Positions 7,080 through 14,559 of a DNA stretch of 16,404 nt are shown in pieces (the first letter of the stretch is position 1; every line of letters begins with the position of its first letter). The stretch comes from Roseovarius sp. GTDB taxonomy: Bacteria > Pseudomonadota > Alphaproteobacteria > Rhodobacterales > Rhodobacteraceae. A model generated the notes under the pieces. That model searched no databases. It was not told the origin of the DNA and saw only the letters and a program-made list of their open reading frames with translations. A program made the position numbers and the translations under genes. The DNA is taken from assembly GCA_021767845.1 (NCBI GenBank), contig JAASSQ010000039.1, positions 1-16,404 on the forward strand, read 5' to 3'.

Positions 7080-9095
7080 TCACTCCTCGCCCGCGCGCGG
7101 CAGCCGGACGGTGAACCGGCTGCCGTGACCGGGAGCCGAATCCACCGCGATCCGCCCGCCGGCCCGGCTGACCAGCTTCTGGCTGATCGACAGTCCAAGC
7201 CCCGTGCCCTCGGCCTGCTTGGTGGTGAAGAACGGATCGAAAATCCGCCTCTGCACGTCTTCTGCGATGCCAGGGCCGGTATCCTCGACCGTGATGGCGA
7301 CCTCGGGGCCCTCGTCCTCCACGCTCAGGCGCAGCCGACCGCCCCCCTTCATCGCATGCACCGCGTTCAGGATCAGGTTGACGATAACCTGCTGCAATTC
7401 GGTGCGGGACATCAGAACCTGTCCGTCGCTGCGGAATTCGGTTGTCACGGCAATCTCTTCGGCCTCGGTCTGGTGCCGGGTCAGGACAAGGCAATCCTGC
7501 ACCACGTTGACCGGCGAAATGAGGTTGGACGCGCCGGAATATTCCTCGGGCCGGGCGAATTGCAGCAGCTTCGAGACGATCGCGTTGATGCGGTAGACCT
7601 GATCGTCGATCAGGCGGAACTCGGTTTCAACCTTTCGGGCGTCCTCGTCCAGCATGGTCCGGGCCACGTCCAGATTGCCCTGGATGACCGCGATCGGATT
7701 GTTGATCTCGTGCGCGACGCTGGCGGTGATCTCGCCCACGGCGGCGAGTTTTTCGGATATGATCAGGCGTTCTGTCGTCTCCTCCAGTTTGCGGTTCGCC
7801 TCGCGCAGGTCGCGGGTGCGGTCCTCGACCTTGCGTTCCAGGCTTTCGGCCCAATCGCGCAGCTGCCTGTCCCGTTCCTGGATGCGGTCGAGCAGGGTGT
7901 CGAGATGCGCGGCGACCTGCGCGATCTCGCCGCCATCGGCACCGGGACCGTTGCGCGCTGTCATGTCGCCTGCCTCGACCCGCGCGATCGTCTGCGTCAT
8001 CCGTTCCAGCGGGCCGAAGATCCGGCCGGCCCACCGCAGGAAGATCGGCACCGAGAGCGCCGCAATCAGCACGAAAACGACCGTTGCGCTGAGCACGGTG
8101 GTGCGCTTGGCCGCCTGGAACGGCGCCTCGAGAAAGCCCACGTAGAGCATCCCCACCCGCGCGCCGCGGCTGTCGATAATCGGCTCGTAGGCCGAGATAT
8201 ACCAGTCGTTCACCACGAAGGCGCGATCGAGCCAGACCTGCCCCTCGCCCAGCACCCGTTCGCGCACGGCGGCGGAGACGCGCGTGCCGAGCGCGCGGAC
8301 ATTTTCGAACAGGCGCACGTTGGTCGAGATGCGCACATCGTCCAGAAACAGGGTCGCGGTTCCCTGGCTGCCCTCGGGCAGACTTTGTTCGCGGTAAACG
8401 AGTGCATTCATTGTATCGATGAAGTTTAAGTTCCGGTTAAGCAGCAGACCGCCCACCAGCGCGCCCATGCGCCCGTCCGACAGGCGCACCGGCGCGGCGG
8501 AGTGAATGATCATGCCCCGGTCCTCGACCTTGCGGTCGGTGGGCACCGCGGCGCGGGTGGGCACGAGGCGGATGGCGGCCTGCTCGGCCAGTCCGGGCGA
8601 CAGCGCGTCGAGTTGCCAGGCACTGAGAATATCGACCGCGCTGCGCCACTGCCCGGCCAGCGCGCTGCGGATCACCGGCCAGTCGCGCGGGCGAAAATCG
8701 GCCGGCCCCTCGGTGCCGTCGGTGATGTAGAGGAAATCGAATCCCAGACGGTCGCGCTGTGCGTCAAGCAGGCTTGAGCGCGCAGGCACGTCATTCATCA
8801 CGTCGCGCAGGGCAACGGAGTTGGCGAAGGCGTCCAGCCGCTCGCCCGAGTTTTCCAGAAGACGCTGGAGATACTGGTCGGCGATGGTCAGGTCGCCGTT
8901 CACCTTGGAAATCAGGATGTCGTCGATCCGTTCGGTCCAGCGCAGCATCGTGCTGCCCAGGAGAAGCGGCACGAGAACCAGCATCGGCAAGAGCGCGATC
9001 ACCAACAGGCGCACGCGCACCGACTGGAAGATGCGGCGCAGCATCGAGGCGCGCGCGGTGCTTCGCGATGGTCGATCCTGGGTTCTGCTGGCCAC
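7080..9095 (-). CDS. Membrane sensor histidine kinase with periplasmic Cache-type domain
   Basis: 671 residues from a GTG start. The order is: TM helix 1 (about 28-47), a long periplasmic sensor domain (about 48-330) of probable double-Cache type ending in VGMLYVGFLEAPF, TM helix 2 (about 332-353), HAMP linker (about 354-410), coiled coil, HisKA with SVAHEINNP (phospho-acceptor His462), and HATPase_c with NLILNAVHA (N box), DTGPG (605-609) and GTGLGLSI (630-637). The kinase core looks complete. It should autophosphorylate on sensing a small extracellular ligand and pass phosphate to a response regulator, but none is nearby, so it is an orphan here. GTG at 9095 is chosen because AGGGGG lies 6 bp before it; the ATG at 9164 gives an unlikely Arg-rich extension, and the ATG at 9044 lacks a ribosome site. 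Confidence 0.9.
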   Translation of the reverse strand: MASRTQDRPSRSTARASMLRRIFQSVRVRLLVIALLPMLVLVPLLLGSTMLRWTERIDDILISKVNGDLTIADQYLQRLLENSGERLDAFANSVALRDVMNDVPARSSLLDAQRDRLGFDFLYITDGTEGPADFRPRDWPVIRSALAGQWRSAVDILSAWQLDALSPGLAEQAAIRLVPTRAAVPTDRKVEDRGMIIHSAAPVRLSDGRMGALVGGLLLNRNLNFIDTMNALVYREQSLPEGSQGTATLFLDDVRISTNVRLFENVRALGTRVSAAVRERVLGEGQVWLDRAFVVNDWYISAYEPIIDSRGARVGMLYVGFLEAPFQAAKRTTVLSATVVFVLIAALSVPIFLRWAGRIFGPLERMTQTIARVEAGDMTARNGPGADGGEIAQVAAHLDTLLDRIQERDRQLRDWAESLERKVEDRTRDLREANRKLEETTERLIISEKLAAVGEITASVAHEINNPIAVIQGNLDVARTMLDEDARKVETEFRLIDDQVYRINAIVSKLLQFARPEEYSGASNLISPVNVVQDCLVLTRHQTEAEEIAVTTEFRSDGQVLMSRTELQQVIVNLILNAVHAMKGGGRLRLSVEDEGPEVAITVEDTGPGIAEDVQRRIFDPFFTTKQAEGTGLGLSISQKLVSRAGGRIAVDSAPGHGSRFTVRLPRAGEE
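7098..7125 (+). terminator. Hairpin just past glmS, inside the convergent kinase gene
   Basis: CGGCAGCCGG (7098-7107) and CCGGCTGCCG (7116-7125) form a perfect 10-bp GC-rich stem with an 8-base loop, 20 bp after the glmS stop. It overlaps the last codons of the kinase gene on the other strand, where it encodes part of the SRFTVRLP region. No U-tract follows on either strand, so it would be a U-less terminator, a pause site or an mRNA 3'-end stabiliser. The stem is real; the role is inferred. Confidence 0.42.
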
Positions 9096-9217
9096 CTGTA
9101 CCCCCCTGTTGCGCGCCCTATAATCGCCGATCCGGGGCGCTGTGCCACCCCTTACGCAACGCACGCATCCGAATCATCGGCCAACCTATTGGTAAACGGC
9201 CAAAAACAGCGATCGGC

Positions 9218-9250
9218 ATCACGTCGGTATTACGTCGGTATCGCGTCGGT
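9218..9250 (+). repeat. Three tandem 11-bp repeats (unit ATCACGTCGGT), locus 2
   Basis: Plus-strand units are ATCACGTCGGT (9218-9228), ATTACGTCGGT (9229-9239) and ATCGCGTCGGT (9240-9250). They match the reverse complement of locus 1 at 1643-1686, differing at the same wobble positions. The array lies 123-155 bp upstream of the kinase start. Both arrays have CGATCGGC on one side (9210-9217 here) and ACCGGC-type sequence on the other (9264-9269 here). The array is in the same type of place as locus 1, between a minus-strand gene end and the next minus-strand gene start, but in the opposite orientation. Confidence 0.88.
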
Positions 9251-9307
9251 ATCGGGCACCGAAACCGGCAGCGTAAACAGGGCGCGCGTTGCGTATGTGA
9301 CGAACCG

Positions 9308-9332
9308 CCGGGCCATTCGTGACATGGCCCGG
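9308..9332 (-). terminator. Hairpin immediately after the lipoprotein gene stop
   Basis: CCGGGCCAT (9308-9316) and ATGGCCCGG (9324-9332) form a perfect 9-bp stem with a 7-base loop. On the minus strand it begins at the base after the TGA of the lipoprotein gene (complement of 9333-9335). No U-tract follows, so it is either a U-less intrinsic terminator or a protective 3' stem. Placement directly at the stop codon supports a 3'-end role. Confidence 0.55.
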
Positions 9333-9839
9333 TCAATCGGGCAGGCGGAACACGCGAAGTTCGGGCAGGTCGGTGAGATCGGCCCCGATCAGGCGCATCG
9401 CGGCCAGCGAGATGCGGCTGCCGGCGCCGGGCTGGGTGTCGAGCGGCCGCAACTCGACCGCGACCGAGGTGCCTTGGGCGGCGTAATCGACCCGACCCGG
9501 CGCAGGCGCATCGACCAGAGGGGTCTTGAGCCAGATGCCCGGCTCCGTCACCGCGCCGAGCGAGGCGATCGTGGTGCCGAGATCCACGGCGCCGCCCGTC
9601 TGGCGGGCCTTGTCAACGGCGGCGGCGCGTTCGCTGTCGGAAGTCGCGTCGAGTGCGTCGGCGGTGCGGGCGGCGGTGGGGCGCGGCAGACCGGCGGCGG
9701 GGCGTTCGACCGGGCGGGTCTGGCCCTCGGCGGGGGCCTGCACCGGAGGCGCGGGCGTGCGGGGGTCAAAAAGTCCCTCGACCTGCGCGCAGGCGGAGAG
9801 GGCGCTACCCAGAATGACGAGACGCAGGAGCAGTTTCAT
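9333..9839 (-). CDS. Small predicted lipoprotein of unknown function
   Basis: 168 residues. The N-terminus MKLLLRLVILGSALSACAQ has a lipobox (Leu-Ser-Ala-Cys17), so it should be lipidated and membrane-anchored. Asp does not follow Cys, so outer-membrane sorting is plausible. Residues 24-65 are Pro/Ala/Arg-rich, a likely flexible linker. The C-terminal half (about 80-168) looks like a small folded domain (TTIASLGAVTEPGIWLKTPLV, then IGADLTDLPELRVFRLPD) that I do not recognise. No catalytic motif was seen. The gene is divergent from moaA across 86 bp and ends at a hairpin. Codon use is like its neighbours and the lipobox is convincing, so it is probably a real gene. Confidence 0.8.
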   Translation of the reverse strand: MKLLLRLVILGSALSACAQVEGLFDPRTPAPPVQAPAEGQTRPVERPAAGLPRPTAARTADALDATSDSERAAAVDKARQTGGAVDLGTTIASLGAVTEPGIWLKTPLVDAPAPGRVDYAAQGTSVAVELRPLDTQPGAGSRISLAAMRLIGADLTDLPELRVFRLPD

Positions 9840-9845
9840 GATCGC

Positions 9846-9874
9846 AGCTTACGTGCCGCCGCGCCGCCCTTCAA
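9846..9874 (-). promoter_or_regulatory. Weak candidate promoter of the lipoprotein gene
   Basis: On the minus strand TTGAAG (complement of 9869-9874) is followed after 17 bases by TAAGCT (complement of 9846-9851). The -10 would lie only 6 bp before the ATG at 9839, giving an almost leaderless transcript, and no strong ribosome binding site is present. Spacing is ideal, but the hexamers match only in part. Confidence 0.25.
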
Positions 9875-9925
9875 TGAACAAGATCGGGCTTGCCCAGACC
9901 GGCCCCAGGACTTAGGTTTCACCCC

Positions 9926-10933
9926 ATGACTGCACCACTCATCGACCCGTTCCAGCGCGCGATTTCCTACCTGCGCGTCTCCGTCACGGACCGCTGCGAT
10001 TTCCGCTGCGTCTATTGCATGTCGGAGAACATGACCTTCCTGCCCAAGAAGGAACTGCTGACGCTGGAGGAGTTGGACCGCATGTGTTCGACCTTCGTGC
10101 GCATGGGGGTGGAGAAGCTGCGGATCACGGGTGGCGAGCCGCTGGTGCGCAAGGGCATCATGACCTTCTTCGACTCGATGACCCGGCACCTGGAGTCGGG
10201 CGCTCTGAAGGAGCTGACGCTGACCACCAATGGCAGCCAGCTGGAACGCTTCGCCGACGATCTGTATGCCGCGGGCGTGCGGCGGGTGAATATCTCGCTC
10301 GACACGCTGGACGAGCAGAAATTCGCGGACATTACCCGCTGGGGCCGGCTGCCGCAGGTGATCAAGGGGATCGATGCCGCGCAGCGCGCGGGGCTGCGGG
10401 TGAAGATCAACACCGTCGCGCTCAAGGGCTTCAACGAGGACGAGCTGTTCACGCTGGTCGAGTGGTGCAAGGCGCGCGACATGGACCTGACCTTCATCGA
10501 GGTCATGCCCATGGGCGATATCGGCAACGAGGACCGGCTGGGCCAATACTGGAAGCTGAGCGACCTGCGCCAGGACCTGGCGCAACGCTATACGCTGACC
10601 GAGCTGGCCGAGCGCACGGGCGGGCCGGCGCGTTATGTCCGGCTGGAGGAAACCGGGCAGAAGATCGGCTTCATCACGCCGCTCACGCATAATTTCTGCG
10701 AAAGCTGCAACCGCGTGCGCCTGACCTGCACCGGGGAGTTGTACATGTGCCTGGGCCAGGAGGACATGGCCGATCTGCGCGCGCCGCTGCGCAACAACCC
10801 GCACAGCGACGCCCCGCTGGAAGAGGCGATCCGCGCGGCCATCAAGCTCAAGCCCAAGGGGCATGATTTCGACTATTCCCGCCAGAGCGTGGACGGGCGC
10901 GTGTCGCGCCACATGAGCCATACCGGCGGCTGA
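9926..10933 (+). CDS. moaA: GTP 3',8-cyclase MoaA (radical SAM)
   Basis: 335 residues. First enzyme of molybdenum cofactor synthesis: it rearranges GTP to 3',8-cyclo-7,8-dihydro-GTP, which MoaC converts to cyclic pyranopterin monophosphate. The N-terminal radical-SAM cluster motif is DRCDFRCVYC (Cys24, Cys28, Cys31). TGGEPLVRKG (68-77) is the SAM-binding GGEP motif. The C-terminal GTP-binding cluster is CESC-x13-C (Cys258, Cys261, Cys275). The protein ends in the functional Gly-Gly pair (HTGG). The start at 9926 (MTAPLIDPFQRAISYLR) fits homologues better than the in-frame ATG at 9890. TTAGG about 9 bp upstream is a modest ribosome site. No other moa/moe genes are adjacent. waaA starts 6 bp after the stop, so the two are probably co-transcribed. 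Confidence 0.96.
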   Translation: MTAPLIDPFQRAISYLRVSVTDRCDFRCVYCMSENMTFLPKKELLTLEELDRMCSTFVRMGVEKLRITGGEPLVRKGIMTFFDSMTRHLESGALKELTLTTNGSQLERFADDLYAAGVRRVNISLDTLDEQKFADITRWGRLPQVIKGIDAAQRAGLRVKINTVALKGFNEDELFTLVEWCKARDMDLTFIEVMPMGDIGNEDRLGQYWKLSDLRQDLAQRYTLTELAERTGGPARYVRLEETGQKIGFITPLTHNFCESCNRVRLTCTGELYMCLGQEDMADLRAPLRNNPHSDAPLEEAIRAAIKLKPKGHDFDYSRQSVDGRVSRHMSHTGG

Positions 10934-10939
10934 GATTTC

Positions 10940-12220
10940 ATGGAAAAACGGCCGTTTCCCCTGCGCCTCTATGCGGCGGCGGCCGGCCTGTTGGGTCCGA
11001 TCGCCTATTACCGGGTCAAGGCCAAGCTGCGCCTGCACGGCATCGACACCGTGCGGTTCAAGGAGCGGATGGGCCGGGCCACGGCGGCGCGGCCCGAGGG
11101 GCGGCTGATCTGGTTCCATGCGGCCAGCGTGGGCGAGAGCCTGTCGGTGCTGCGGCTGATCGCGCATATGGGCGAGGCGCAGGACGACTGGCATTTCCTC
11201 ATCACGTCGGGCACGGCAACCTCGGGCAAGATCCTGTCCGAGCGGCTGCCCCCGCGCTGCGTGCACCAGTTCGCGCCGATCGACACCGGCGCGGCGGTGG
11301 GGCGGTTCTTGGCGCATTGGCGGCCCGATTTGGCGGTGTTCGTCGAAAGCGAGTTCTGGCCCAACATGCTGCTGAAGACCCATGCGGCGGGCGTGCCGAT
11401 GGCGCTGGTCAATGCGCGCATCTCGGACCGCTCGGCGCGGGGGTGGGGGCGGTTCGCGGCCACCGCGCGGCGGCTTTTGGGGGTGTTTTCGCTGATCCAT
11501 TGCCAGGACCGGCGCACGGAGGCCCATCTGCGCGCGCTCGGGCTGCCGCAGGCGGCGGCGGGGCGCAACCTCAAGGCGCTGTCGGGGCCGCTGCCCGTGG
11601 ATGACGGCGCGCTGGACGAGATGCGCGGCGCGCTGGCGGGGCGGCCCGTCTGGCTGGCCAGTTCCACCCATCCCGGCGAGGACGAGATCGTTCTGGAGGC
11701 GCATCGCGCATTGCTGGTTGATCATCCCGACCTTGCCCTGATCCTGGTGCCGCGCCATCCCGAGCGGGCGGACGCCATCGCCGGGTTGATCGGGGATGCG
11801 GGGCTGGCCGGGGCGCGGCGATCGGAGGGCGCGCGGCCGGACCCTGACATACAGGTTTACCTGGCCGATACCCTGGGCGAGATGGGCCTGTGGTACGCGC
11901 TGTCGCCGATCACCTGCCTGTGCGGGTCGTTCGTGCCGGTGGGCGGGCACAACCCCTATGAGCCGGCCCATGCCGGCTCGGCGCTGATCCACGGGCCGCA
12001 ATATGCCAATTTCACCGACACATATGCCGAGCTGCGGCAGGCGCGTGCCAGCGTCGAGGTGGCGGGGGCCGAGGCGCTGGCGGGGGCGGTCGATGTCTGG
12101 CTGCGCGACGCCCCGGCCTTGCAGGCCGCGCAGGCGCGGATCGCAGGCTTTGCCAAGGGTCAGGAGGATGCCTTGGACGGGCTGGCGCTGGACCTTTCGG
12201 CCCTGGTCGATCCGGTGTAA
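10940..12220 (+). CDS. waaA: 3-deoxy-D-manno-octulosonic acid (Kdo) transferase
   Basis: 426-residue inner-membrane-associated GT-B glycosyltransferase that adds Kdo from CMP-Kdo to lipid IVA, starting the LPS core. A hydrophobic N-terminal anchor covers about 7-24. Residues 60-67 read HAASVGES, with Glu66 at the place of the catalytic base; SGTATSG (90-96) and ESEFWPN (136-142) are family motifs. In the C-terminal domain PRHPER (271-276) and GSFVPVGGHNPYEPA (329-343) form the CMP-Kdo site, followed by GPQYANF. Length is normal. GAGAT lies just upstream of the ATG. It is 6 bp downstream of moaA and 45 bp upstream of the glycosyltransferase. Whether it adds one or two Kdo residues cannot be read from the sequence. 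Confidence 0.95.
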   Translation: MEKRPFPLRLYAAAAGLLGPIAYYRVKAKLRLHGIDTVRFKERMGRATAARPEGRLIWFHAASVGESLSVLRLIAHMGEAQDDWHFLITSGTATSGKILSERLPPRCVHQFAPIDTGAAVGRFLAHWRPDLAVFVESEFWPNMLLKTHAAGVPMALVNARISDRSARGWGRFAATARRLLGVFSLIHCQDRRTEAHLRALGLPQAAAGRNLKALSGPLPVDDGALDEMRGALAGRPVWLASSTHPGEDEIVLEAHRALLVDHPDLALILVPRHPERADAIAGLIGDAGLAGARRSEGARPDPDIQVYLADTLGEMGLWYALSPITCLCGSFVPVGGHNPYEPAHAGSALIHGPQYANFTDTYAELRQARASVEVAGAEALAGAVDVWLRDAPALQAAQARIAGFAKGQEDALDGLALDLSALVDPV

Positions 12221-12265
12221 AGCCGGGCGCGAACCCCGCGACCCGCAGCCCCGAGGCCCACCGCC

Positions 12266-13312
12266 ATGCCCCACCCCGCCGACGCCATCGACGTGATCGC
12301 CCCGAATTTCAAGGCCCGGATGTCGGGCGTCACCTCGACCGTGTTCCGGCTGGTGCCGATCCAAGCCCGGACGATGCGCGTGGCCACCTGCGGGCCGAAC
12401 ATCCCCGAGGGCATTCCGCAGATCCCCGCCCGCGCGCTGTGGTCGATGAGCCGCCGGCGGCGGGTGTGGCACGCGCGGCGCAACAACGAGATGCTGGCGG
12501 GCATCGCGCTGAAGCGGCTCATGGGGAAGGATCTGAAGCTGTTGTTCACCTCGGCCGCGCAGCGCGATCACAAGCCGCTGACCAAGTGGATGATCCGGCA
12601 GATGGATCGCGTTGTGGCGACCTCGGCCCGATCGGCGGCGTTCCTGGAGGTGCCGTCGCAGGTGATCCATCACGGCATCGACGCCGACCGCTTTGCGCCC
12701 GTGGCCGACAAGGGGGCGTTGCGCGAAGACTTGGGCCTGCCGCGAGACAAGCTGCTGGTGGGCTGTTTCGGGCGCATCCGGCCGCAGAAGGGCAATGATC
12801 TGTTCACCGACATGATGCTGCGGCTGCTGCCCGAGCGGCCCGACGTAGTGGCGGTGATGATGGGCGGTGTCACCGACCAGTTCCGCGATTTTCACGCGGG
12901 CCTTGTCCAAAAGGTGAAAGGCGCGGGGCTGGAAGAGCGGTTCCTGTTCCTGCCCGAAGATCCGCATTGGGATGTCTCGCGCTGGTTCAAGGCGCTTGAT
13001 CTCTATGTCGCGCCGCAGCGGTGGGAGGGGTTCGGCCTGACCCCGCTGGAGGCGATGGCCTGCGGCGTGCCGGTGGTGGCGACCCGCGCCGGGGCCTTCG
13101 AGGAACTGGTGCAGGATGGACGGACCGGCAGGCTGGTCGATGTCGAGGACGCAGAGGCGATGCAGGCGGCCACGGCACGCCTGCTGGACGATCCCGACTT
13201 GCGCGCCGCGTGGTCGGCCAACGCGCGCGCCCATGCCGAGGGCCACTGCCGGATCGAGCAGGAGGCCGAGGCGCTGTGCGAGATTTACCGCGCGCTGCTG
13301 GACGAGGCCTAG
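12266..13312 (+). CDS. Family-4 glycosyltransferase, probable LPS-core sugar transferase (LpcC-like)
   Basis: 348-residue GT-B enzyme. HHGID (135-139) and FGRIRPQKGNDLF (168-180, Lys175) belong to the nucleotide-sugar domain, and WEGFGLTPLEAMACGVPVVA (253-272) carries the EX7E motif, Glu254 and Glu262, typical of GT4 retaining enzymes. The N-terminal acceptor domain starts DVIAPNFKARMSGVTSTV, which recalls the LpcC family of alphaproteobacteria, whose Rhizobium member transfers mannose onto Kdo. Placement directly after waaA supports a role in the next step of inner-core assembly. The sugar transferred is inferred from family and context, not proven. CGAGG lies 9 bp before the ATG. The gene ends 9 bp from the convergent M20 gene. 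Confidence 0.87.
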   Translation: MPHPADAIDVIAPNFKARMSGVTSTVFRLVPIQARTMRVATCGPNIPEGIPQIPARALWSMSRRRRVWHARRNNEMLAGIALKRLMGKDLKLLFTSAAQRDHKPLTKWMIRQMDRVVATSARSAAFLEVPSQVIHHGIDADRFAPVADKGALREDLGLPRDKLLVGCFGRIRPQKGNDLFTDMMLRLLPERPDVVAVMMGGVTDQFRDFHAGLVQKVKGAGLEERFLFLPEDPHWDVSRWFKALDLYVAPQRWEGFGLTPLEAMACGVPVVATRAGAFEELVQDGRTGRLVDVEDAEAMQAATARLLDDPDLRAAWSANARAHAEGHCRIEQEAEALCEIYRALLDEA

Positions 13313-13321
13313 GCCCGCCCC

Positions 13322-14485
13322 TCAGCCCGCGGGCATCCGCTGTTCCACGATCCCGGCCCACCAGCTGCACCCGGCGGGGATCACATCGTCGTTGAAGTTG
13401 TAATCGGGGTTGTGGACCATCGCCGTGTCGCCGTTGCCGACGAGGATATAAGCGCCGGGGCGTTCCTCGAGCATGAAGGCGAAATCCTCGCCGCCCATCA
13501 CGAGGGGGGCCTCGTCGCACTGGCCGGTGACCGAGCGGGCCACCTGCGCGGCGAAATCGGTCTGCTCGTCGTGGTTGACCATTACCGGGTAATTCCGCTC
13601 GTACTCCAGCCTCGCCGTGGCGCCGAAGCCCGCCGGCAGGCTGTCGCAGAGTTGCGCCATGCGGGTTTCGACCAGATCCTGCACGCCCTCGTCGAGCGTG
13701 CGGACGGTGCCCATCATCCGCACGCTGCCGGGGATCACGTTGAACGCATCCGAGCTGGTCTGCACCGAGGTCACGGAAACAACGGCCTGCTGCGTGGGAT
13801 CGACATTGCGGCTGACGATGCTCTGGAAGGCCAGGATCAGGTGGCTGGCGACCACCGAGGGGTCGATCGTGTCCTGCGGCTTGGCGGCGTGCCCGCCCTG
13901 CCCCTCGATCACGATCTCGAACTTGTCGGTGGCGGCGAAGAACGGCCCCGGACGGATCGCGAAAGTGCCCTCGGGAACGCCCGGCCAGTTGTGCATCCCG
14001 TACACCTCCTGGATGCCGAACCGCTCCATCAGCCCGTCGGCGCACATTTCGCGGCCGCCGCCGCCGCCCTCTTCGGCGGGCTGGAAGATCACCACGCAGG
14101 TGCCGTCGAAATTGCGGGTCTCGGCCAGGTATTGCGCCGCCCCCAGCAGCATCGCGGTGTGCCCGTCATGACCGCAGGCGTGCATCTTGCCGGGCGTCTT
14201 GGAGGCATAATCCACCCCGGTGGTTTCATGGATGGGAAGCGCATCCATGTCGGCGCGCAACCCCACCACCTTGCCCGACCCGGTGGCGCGGCCCTTGATG
14301 ACCCCCACGACCCCTGTGCGCCCCAGCCCGGTCACGACCTCGTCACAGCCGAACTCGCGCAGCTTCTGTTCCACGACCGAGGCCGTGCGGTGTGTGTCGA
14401 ACAGCAATTCGGGATGCTGGTGCAGATCGCGCCGCCAGGCGGTGATCTCGTCGTGCAATTCGGCAAAGCGGTTCTTGACGGGCAT
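13322..14485 (-). CDS. M20-family amidohydrolase (hippurate hydrolase / N-acyl amino acid deacylase type)
   Basis: 387 residues, cytoplasmic, no signal peptide. It probably hydrolyses an N-acyl amino acid or related amide with a binuclear metal centre. Metal ligands visible: MHACGHDGHTAML (Cys104, His106), PAEEGGGGG (Glu138/Glu139), MHNWPG (His165) and VHNPDYNFND (His358). The dimerisation domain lies at about 185-300, with GQGGHAAKPQDTIDP marking its entry. LRADMDALPI (76-85) is a family hallmark. AAGGA about 8 bp upstream supports the ATG at 14485. It lies 74 bp downstream of the class-V PLP enzyme on the same strand, so the two may act on the same compound. Annotations such as HipO, amidase or IAA-amino acid hydrolase are all used for this family, and the substrate cannot be told. 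Confidence 0.88.
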   Translation of the reverse strand: MPVKNRFAELHDEITAWRRDLHQHPELLFDTHRTASVVEQKLREFGCDEVVTGLGRTGVVGVIKGRATGSGKVVGLRADMDALPIHETTGVDYASKTPGKMHACGHDGHTAMLLGAAQYLAETRNFDGTCVVIFQPAEEGGGGGREMCADGLMERFGIQEVYGMHNWPGVPEGTFAIRPGPFFAATDKFEIVIEGQGGHAAKPQDTIDPSVVASHLILAFQSIVSRNVDPTQQAVVSVTSVQTSSDAFNVIPGSVRMMGTVRTLDEGVQDLVETRMAQLCDSLPAGFGATARLEYERNYPVMVNHDEQTDFAAQVARSVTGQCDEAPLVMGGEDFAFMLEERPGAYILVGNGDTAMVHNPDYNFNDDVIPAGCSWWAGIVEQRMPAG

Positions 14486-14559
14486 GGGGCAGATCCTTGG
14501 CTGAGGGGGTGGTGCAGGTGACGCTACAGCGCCGCCCGCGCACGGTCAAACGGGCGCGG

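Noticed and set aside
7041..7130. Possible Tn7-type insertion at the 3' end of glmS
   Set aside because: The glmS end is intact and the kinase gene follows directly, with no transposon ends or tns genes.
7125..8429. 434-codon plus-strand open frame opposite the histidine kinase
   Set aside because: It is a shadow of the kinase gene, whose motifs are intact on the minus strand.
9119..9124. TATAAT on the plus strand upstream of the kinase gene
   Set aside because: No -35 hexamer lies at suitable spacing and no plus-strand gene follows; on the minus strand it gives only a weak -10.
9836..13246. 1136-codon open frame on the minus strand opposite moaA, waaA and the glycosyltransferase
   Set aside because: It lies antisense to three well-recognised genes, is His/Arg/Gln/Pro-rich with no domain, and is a usual by-product of G/C-rich third positions.
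13412..14521. 369-codon plus-strand open frame opposite the M20 gene
   Set aside because: It is antisense to a gene with complete metal-ligand motifs and has shadow composition.
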